64,000 nt of DNA from Zanthoxylum bungeanum (lineage: Eukaryota; Streptophyta; Magnoliopsida; Sapindales; Rutaceae), in the NCBI GenBank assembly GCA_019454045.1, contig SKCR01036756.1, positions 1 through 64,000 of the forward strand. Direction: 5' to 3'. A program made the translations under genes and the position numbers. Positions 57,047-64,000 of the stretch are shown one piece after another. Positions within the stretch are counted from its first letter, which is position 1, and every line of letters begins with the position of its first letter. The notes beneath the pieces were generated by a model. It saw only the letters and a list, made by a program, of their open reading frames with translations, did no database searches and had not been told where the DNA came from.

Positions 57047-59690
57047 GTGGTATCAGAGCAAGGTAGAGCATGAAAATATTTTAGGGTTTAAAATTGGGTA
57101 AAATGAATTTGAGCATGATTTAATGAAATTGGATGATTTAGTATGCTTAAATGTTGTTGAATTGAAGATAGATTGGATCAATTTCAAGAAATTGTGTTTG
57201 TAACATTTTTCCCCAAAATTGGATGGCTTGGCCGAATCAATAAGATGCCCTAATGTCTTGGATTTTTTGATTTTTTGATTATTGGATGAGTTGGAATCAA
57301 TTGGAAATGTTGATTTAATGTTAATTGAATTCAATTGGATTGGATTTAAAATTGGACATAAAAATCCTCACTTAGCCGAGACTTGTATAGCATGTTTGGG
57401 TTTGATTTTTGTTAAATTGTGTTGGACATGATTTATGATGATGAGCATGATTAATTAGGCTAATTGATGTTTTGGAAATGTTATTGGGTAATTAATTGTG
57501 TAATACACTTTATGTAATTAATTGAGAAATTTGAATTTTTTGAATTAAATTATTTGGGCTTAAATTGGATTTGGGCTTGTATTGTTGTTATTAGGCTTAT
57601 TGGGCTTGGTTGTACCAAGATGAGTTTAGGCAAAATTGGTTGAATCCAATTGGGCCCAAAACCGCTTCCATAAAGCCTAAATGCGACTAATAGACCTTTA
57701 AAGTTTAATTGGGCCTAATGGGGCTAAATTGATTTCTAGGCTTATGGGGTTACTCCTTGATTGGGTTTGACCCGAGTTGACCAAAAGTCCACGCCTTAAA
57801 GAAATTAATTAAAAGCCCATTGGACTTTAATTAAATTGACGTTGGACGTTAATCGGGCTTTGAGACCCGTAACGATTAAATTTGGAATTTAAATCGTAAA
57901 GGTTCGTTAATAAAGTGTAGTATTTAATTTGGAATTAAATAGAGAATTAATATTAAATGCAAATTGAATTGGATTTAATTATGTAGTTTAATTTAATTCG
58001 AGAATTTGTACTTTGAGTACTTATTCATAAAACGAGTTTGACTCGCGCAAATCAAATCGTTGTTTGAACATTGGATGGTCATTAATTATCAGATTAATTA
58101 ATTTGATTAGATTGATTGATAGCATGCTTGTGTGAATACATGGTTGCGATGCATGAATATTGTATATCAGATGGATATTAGATGGGTGGGGCAATTTTAG
58201 AAATTGTTGTAATAAATTTGGAATTTATTAATTGGACCTGCGTGTCCAGCCTTATACCTTACCTCATTTCTCTTTATTTCTCTTCTCACCTATTCCCCTC
58301 AATGTAAATGAGGTTTCTTTAGAAGTGTAGTGTAACGGGTAGAAGTAAATACTTGTGCTAGCGGGAGAGAGGAAAGGGAGAGATTTGATCTAGGATCAAT
58401 GTGTTAAGTATCCATCCGCATATCATTATTATTTTATTATACACGCTTTATTATTGGTTTAGAATGCATGTTTAAGGGTGTATGATGATGAGACCTTAAC
58501 AAAGATAATAAATTGGTTGCCAATTTGCACTCGAAAAACCCTCGCAAAATATTAAGCGTTTTTCCTTCCATTGAGTGATTCTTACTCAAGATCCAAGACT
58601 GGCATTGGCTTGTTGGCCAAAGTCAAGGCCTTTGTCCGTCGAGGATGTGTTTGAATCACGAAGGCTTTGTTCCATATTGGTGTCTTGTCCAAGTTGTGGT
58701 TTGTTGGCCAAAGTCAAGACCACTTCTTGTCCATCGACATTGATTACGAAGCTTTCCATGGTCAATGGGTCACGCTTAACTGGGATCACTAAGTTTGTTG
58801 TGCCAAAGCCAAGGCTTAGTTGATTCAGAGGAAAAAGGTTAGGTAATATATTGGATATATTGGCATATATAAGATATATGTTTCGGACTTGGATGTCCCC
58901 CTACTGGATCTAGGAATTGGATTGGATCCAATTGATCTTAGAGATCTACCTAGTTAATTATCATACAATTTGTTGGCCAAAGTCAAGATTGTGTGATATT
59001 TAACGGGATCCTAGCCGCTAGGAAACACGGTTTCCCGAGTACTCGACAGAGGGTTAGAGGCTCGCCGAAAAATAGTGGGAGGCAAGAATTAAATTTGCAA
59101 TATTCGTTTAATTACTTGCCATACGCGCTCAATCAAATATCATTCGTCAAATAAATTAAATGTTAGTTGGACTAATATTTAAATCGTTGTTTTAATTAAC
59201 AGTTGGACTGTATTCAAACAATTAAAAGTATAGTTGATTAATTATAGTTGGACTATAATAATCATTATATTTAAAAGTACCTAAATCGTTGATTAAATAG
59301 TTGGACTATTAGAATCAAGATAAAATTGAAAGATTGACATTTAAAACATAATCCTAGGGAAAATGTATTTAAATGGTTTAATTTTCAAATTGGGAATAAA
59401 AATTCAGGATGGTCCTGGAAACTAATAAGTTACTTTATTTGATAAAATAACATATTAGGCCTAAGCCCGGAGTTAAGCAAATAGTAGAGCATAATCTTTG
59501 GAAGATTTATGTGATGATAACTTTAGTGCTTAATCCATTAAACTTGTCATTAGACTCCTTAATTTCTTAATCAGAACTAAGGATTAGATCCTTAAAGTAT
59601 GATAATGAAATTGAAGGATCTTCATAGATCTATTTTTAGATGTTAAGTACATTGCAATAAATAACTCTTGGAGAGTTAATGACTATTCTC
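57047..59690 (+). other. Copia leader and gag-proximal DNA, non-coding
   Basis: Follows the PBS. No gag frame is recognisable. It has repeats around TTGTTGGCCAAAGTCAAG (58608, 58689 and 58969) and several AGTTGGACTA units (59165-59310). Confidence 0.6.
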
Positions 59691-60440
59691 AAGAGACAAA
59701 GTCAAAGTTTGCAATAAGGCAAGTAGCGCAAGGCGCACCTTACTTCGATATTCTAGAGGCCAGGCTTGGCCAAAGGCTTCTGGAATGTTGAAAAGGGCAA
59801 AGGCAAAATCATTATAATCTTCTAGGAAGATAAAGACATATCCCAAAATGTCTGCCTAAATTGTGGCAAACGGGATCGCGGAAGCGTGACTGCCGTTTGG
59901 ACAAGCAGACATGAAGGAATTGAAGACGGGCAAGGCTCTGACTTCAAATATGTTTGTCAAATTATGTTCACTACTAGTATTAAAATTATTTTAAATACTT
60001 AGTGTGGAACATAAAATTATGTATTGATGTTCAGAATCTGCTTTGAACAGGATACTGACTTCATTGAGATTTATCTGCGAATCGGAAACGGGACGAAAGT
60101 CGCTGTTTTAACCGTAGATACCTAAGTTTAGGAACTACCTTTGGGTGTGTACTTAAATTAGGAAACTGTTATAATGTAACTAGTTTGACTAGAAACATTA
60201 TCTCTATATCAGTGTTTAACCCGCTGCGGATGTACCTTTATATTCTAGAACACTAAAGTGTTTTATTATATAAAGATGATATTGAGATAAACACATTAGA
60301 TGTGAATAACAGCATTTATATTTTGAATATAAATAAATCTCAAACATATAACATGACAAACAAATAGCTCAAACTGATTTGATCAGAAGAAACTTATGTG
60401 GCATTGTTGTCTGGGACACAATTAAACAAGACTCGTATAT
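59691..60440 (+). pseudogene. Copia gag/protease remnant
   Basis: A degraded zinc-knuckle region reads CLNCGKRDRGS near 59850-59885, with Lys-rich context upstream. The protease cannot be recognised with confidence. Frame and order fit Copia gag. Confidence 0.5.
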
Positions 60441-60960
60441 CCACATTTTGAAGAGTGGGTACTAGGACATATTGATTCTATTCAAATAAAGTCTACGAAT
60501 CTAGTTTATTGGGCAAAGTGCCTAAAACACTTTTACTTGGTAAAAGTGCAAATGCCACCGATCTGTTAGCCCTAGTTCATAGTGAAGCAAGTGGGCCCAT
60601 GTCTAGCTAGGCTAGAGGTGGATATGAATATTTCGTGACCTTTACGGATGTGGCATCGCGTTATGGTTATGTGTTTCTTTTGAAACACAAATCGGAAACT
60701 TTTAAGTTTCGACACGAAATAGACAAACATCGACTAAAAGTATTAACCGTCACGGTTAGACCGTAATGGAAAATACTTAAGCAATAAGTTTCTAATATAC
60801 TTGAAAGAGTATAGTATTCTTTCAATGAGGACTCCTCCCGGAACACGTCATTTGACGGTGTGTCCGAACTGAGTAACCGAATTTTGTTAGACATGATAAG
60901 GTTAATCATGAGTCGCTCTGAGCTACCATTTCCTTCAACGGATAAGCATAAACAGTGCAG
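60441..60960 (+). pseudogene. Copia integrase remnant
   Basis: Reads LVHSEASGPMS, a stop, then ARGGYEYFVTFTDVASRYGYVFLLKHKSE (in two short runs) at about 60570-60700. After further shifts come remains of the NGxxERRNRTLLDMVRSMMS block (60840-60920). The catalytic residues are not all preserved. Confidence 0.8.
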
Positions 60961-61539
60961 AACTTATTTTGAATAAGGTTCCATAAAATCTGTTTGACAG
61001 AATTCATATTAGATATGAACGGAAAGAACCGGGTTTCTCATTCCTGAATATTTGGGTATGCTAGGCATATGTTTGGATGATACCAAACTAAAACCCAAAT
61101 TGGATAAGTGCCAATTGTAGGTTATCCTAGGGATACCAAAGTATAGTACTTATACAACTCACAAGAGAACAATTTAATTGTTGCTCACCATGCGGTTTTC
61201 CTAAGAGGAATACCTATATGCAGTGGTAAGTGGGAGGATAGTAAACTCTCGATGAAAATCGGAGTAATACTATTCCAGGCACCGATTCCTTAATGGAACA
61301 CAAATAGTTCATCAAGGATGAAACTATACCATTAATCTTCGAATACACAAGAACCGCGTAAGTCGGAGAGAGTCAGAAAACAACCTGGGGTATGGGTTTC
61401 TGATCTCACCTCATAAAGATGTCAATCTTATTGAGGAATACCAACTGACTACGTATGAGGAAGTGATACAAGGTATCGACTCCCTATTATGGCAAAGTGC
61501 CATGATATCCGAAATGGATTCCATGTATATCAATAAGTT

Positions 61540-62740
61540 TGGATACTAGTTGATGTACCGCAAGGCATTGTGCCTATTGGTACTATATAAGTCTTCAAGG
61601 AAGACATACATGGATGGCAACATACCAACGTATAAAGCTAGGCTTTTAGCGGAAAGGTATCGTTATCAACATTGTGTTGATTACGATTCAACCTTTTACC
61701 TGTTGCCACGGTAAATCCATTTGGATAATGCTTGCTAATGCTGCATGTTTCATTTATGAAATATGACAGCTGAACGGGAAAATCGCTTTCCTTAAACGGA
61801 AACCTTTAGGAGGATGTTTACAACGTCCTGTCGGTTTTTCGTACCAAAACTAGCAAACAAGGTTTGCAGGTTATTCGATCCATGTTTGGATTGAAGCAAG
61901 CATTAGGTTCTTTGAATTATCGTTTTGATGTAATCATAATAGTTTATGATTTAATTCAAAACGAAATGATTCTTGTGTATATAAAGAGGTTAGTGAGAGC
62001 GCACTGACAATAAATGTCCTATAAATAATGATGATATGTCATTTCTTGGAAATGATATTCCCATAAAATACAATCGGTGAAATCTTGGCTTTCATAAAAC
62101 TCTCCGAGAAATCGTATATTGAAAAATATAAGCGACCTGGTGTCTCATACGTTTTGAGCATATGAAGTCACAAACAGGCCAATCCAGGTGATAGTCACTG
62201 GATTGATATTAAGAACATCATTTAGTTTCTTAAAGAACTAATGATGATGTCTTATACTATGGAGAATGAGAACTTGAAGTGACTAGGATCAATGCAGCAA
62301 GTTTCCCAATCGATAAAACGACTATAAGTCGCAAACGGTACTATACAGTTTGAATAACGGAACAGTGAGCTGGAAATCTTCCAACCAAGATACTATTACC
62401 GAATAAACAACAAATGTGGATTATTGTTGCAGCTGAGGCAGCAATAGAAGCCATTTGGGTCGATAAACAAATCTAATTAGATTAGATATAGTTCTTTTAG
62501 CAGCTGAGCTAGACTACAGCGCATGCTAAAGAATTAATGGTCTCATCAACGATCCAGATACATACTTCGATATTCATCTGATTCGTTCGGATCATACATC
62601 GTGGCGATGTGATGATCGAATAAATCGCATCAGATGATAATCATGCAAATCCGCTGACGAAACCTTTTCTCAGCAGTTTGAGCCAACCGTACATAGTTCG
62701 GGTGTAAGACACTCGAGTGACTGGCTATAGGCCAAGTGGG
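61540..62740 (+). pseudogene. Copia RT and RNase H remnant
   Basis: Traces of the RT opening (LVDVPQGIVPIGTI near 61550) and of the AFLNG region (about 61780-61830) are visible. RNase H traces near 62350-62460 read NNGTVSWKSSNQDTITE. An AKE..SHQRSRYILRY-type stretch and NPLTKPFLS-like end lie at about 62520-62680. Numerous stops and shifts. Confidence 0.75.
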
Positions 62741-62744
62741 AGAT

Positions 62745-64000
62745 TGTTGGACAATTATGACCCATAGCGTCACTATTTGTACAGATCATGGTGTTGTTGT
62801 ACAAATTAACTATGTGACAAAGGAGATTGCACTCTTATCATTTGTGATTAGATCACCAGATGTATAAATGATAGGAGGTCCTTATGATTTGTTCCTGGAT
62901 TGAGAATGATATGAGACAGTATCAGTCCACGAAGGATAAATCATTAAATATCCCTAGTCAGAGTATTATCGAGATTGGACATCGATAATGCGTAAAAGAC
63001 TAGTATTACACTTGTGCGCGTTGTGAGGGCACAACGGCATAGTTCTCATATATTTGGGTATAGGATACTCATGCAAGTGTAATAGGAGGTTGTGTTTTAC
63101 CGATGGTACGGGAAACAGCTTCGCTCTGGATAGACCCCCTCGGAATTCCATTGGTAGTATGACTATGTGTCTATGGAAGTCCGAAATCAGGGTAGGTGTA
63201 TTTGGTCTTAACCTGAGACTTGCACCGCTAATACTTGCGACAATCAATATACTTTGGTTTTGGTCGTCCAGGGCTTTAACAGGTTCTGTGTACGCCTTTG
63301 CTGGGTATATTGAGAATCGTAGTGTGTTGGGTGTGATGTCAAGACGGAAGTATCACTCCAGTCATATGGAGATGATGGTCACGTAGGATACGGTACTGGT
63401 TCTCTTATGTACTGCAGTCATCGGGATAAAATGACAAGGTCATGTTTATCCGATTAGAGACTAGTTACCAGACATCCGACATGTGCTTCGTACGGGGCAG
63501 ACACAATTCCACCCCAGGCCTAGCACGTGATCATCCGATACTGGATCGACATACACAATACTACGTATACTACGCCTGATATAGATCGCTTATTCCTGTA
63601 AGCATGTTTCTGGAGAATTGGGTAGGCATGGCGCTTTGCTAGAAGCCAACCTTGTCTTGTAAATCGGTATAAACGTAGTACTAGGTACTTACGTGTTCGG
63701 ATAGTCCGACGACCGTATTTACTGCCAACATATCCGGGGATCTCATGGGTCGCTTCCCGAAGATTCACCGATGACGTATGACTCGCACTTTAATTAATCT
63801 GGGATTAATTGGATGAGAGAGAGAGAAAATTAATCTGGGATTAATTACGGAGATATTTTATCTGGGATAAAATATCATTAAAAGAGAGATAACGATTAAT
63901 TTGGAATTAATCGATAAAAATAATATATTCGATATATTATACGAAATTGGATTTCGACGCAGAATTAAAATTAGATTTTAATTCGGGCGAACAAGTTAAT
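62745..64000 (+). repeat. 3' LTR of the second Copia element, truncated by window end
   Basis: Starts TGTTGGACAATTATGACC after the polypurine tract and aligns along its whole visible length with 54994-56255. Confidence 0.95.

Larger units (their letters stand above)
54994..64000 (+). mobile_element. Ty1/Copia element with decayed interior, runs past window end
   Basis: 5' LTR 54994-57046 (TGTTGGATAATT...AATTCCAACA), initiator-Met type PBS TGGTATCAGAGC at 57048-57059, polypurine AAGTGGGAGA before the 3' LTR start at 62745. The 3' LTR is truncated by the window end at 1256 bases. The interior of 5.7 kb contains gag, integrase, RT and RNase H remnants in the right order but broken by very many stops and shifts. 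Confidence 0.92.

Overview
The window is nuclear DNA of a flowering plant, most likely a eudicot. It is AT-rich, has spliced gene structures with GT..AG introns, and is almost entirely transposable elements of plant lineages: CACTA, hAT, L1-type LINE, tRNA-derived SINE, Ty1/Copia and Athila-like Ty3/Gypsy. I can support one intact host gene, a SAUR76-like small auxin-up RNA gene at 41956-42336 on the minus strand.

Layout. Positions 1-6401 are a decayed LINE reverse transcriptase cut by a 4.4-kb CACTA element (268-4712), a hAT MITE (4835-5619) and a SINE (6402-6588). The CACTA element carries five intron-bearing exons of a leucine aminopeptidase gene, placed between two copies of a transposon Ulp1-protease exon segment. 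Positions 6832-14975 are an 8.1-kb CACTA element with a TNP2/TNPD-like gene and a TNPA-like gene, each behind its own array of GCGTCGAAA motifs. Positions 15.3-19.4 kb hold a SINE, MITEs and a 700-bp CACTA derivative. From 19755 to 38557 there is a second LINE (RT, zf-RVT, RNase H, poly-A) split by a 16.5-kb minus-strand Athila-like element (21155-37628), which is itself split by a 3.84-kb solo-LTR-like insertion (28657-32499). Positions 39481-40918 are another solo LTR. Positions 43386-49635 are a complete Copia element, 50.0-55.0 kb are decayed Athila-type LTR pieces, and 54994 to beyond the window end is a second Copia element with well-kept LTRs and badly decayed coding DNA.

The most interesting object is the Athila-like element. 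Between pol and the 3' LTR, where Athila elements usually have an env-like region, it carries two non-retrotransposon reading frames in pol orientation. One is an intronless LONELY GUY (LOG) cytokinin-activating enzyme with one internal stop. The other is a basic cysteine-rich protein that resembles the nucleic-acid-binding, silencing-suppressor-type proteins of flexiviruses. The U3 of its LTRs has an evenly spaced array of eight G-box/ABRE-like sites upstream of a TATA box. This looks like a retroelement that once combined a stress-type promoter, a possible antisilencing protein and a host hormone enzyme; every coding region is now broken. Also notable are the Copia element at 43386, whose primer-binding position is a 15-nt perfect reverse complement of its own LTR, and the aminopeptidase capture in the first CACTA element.
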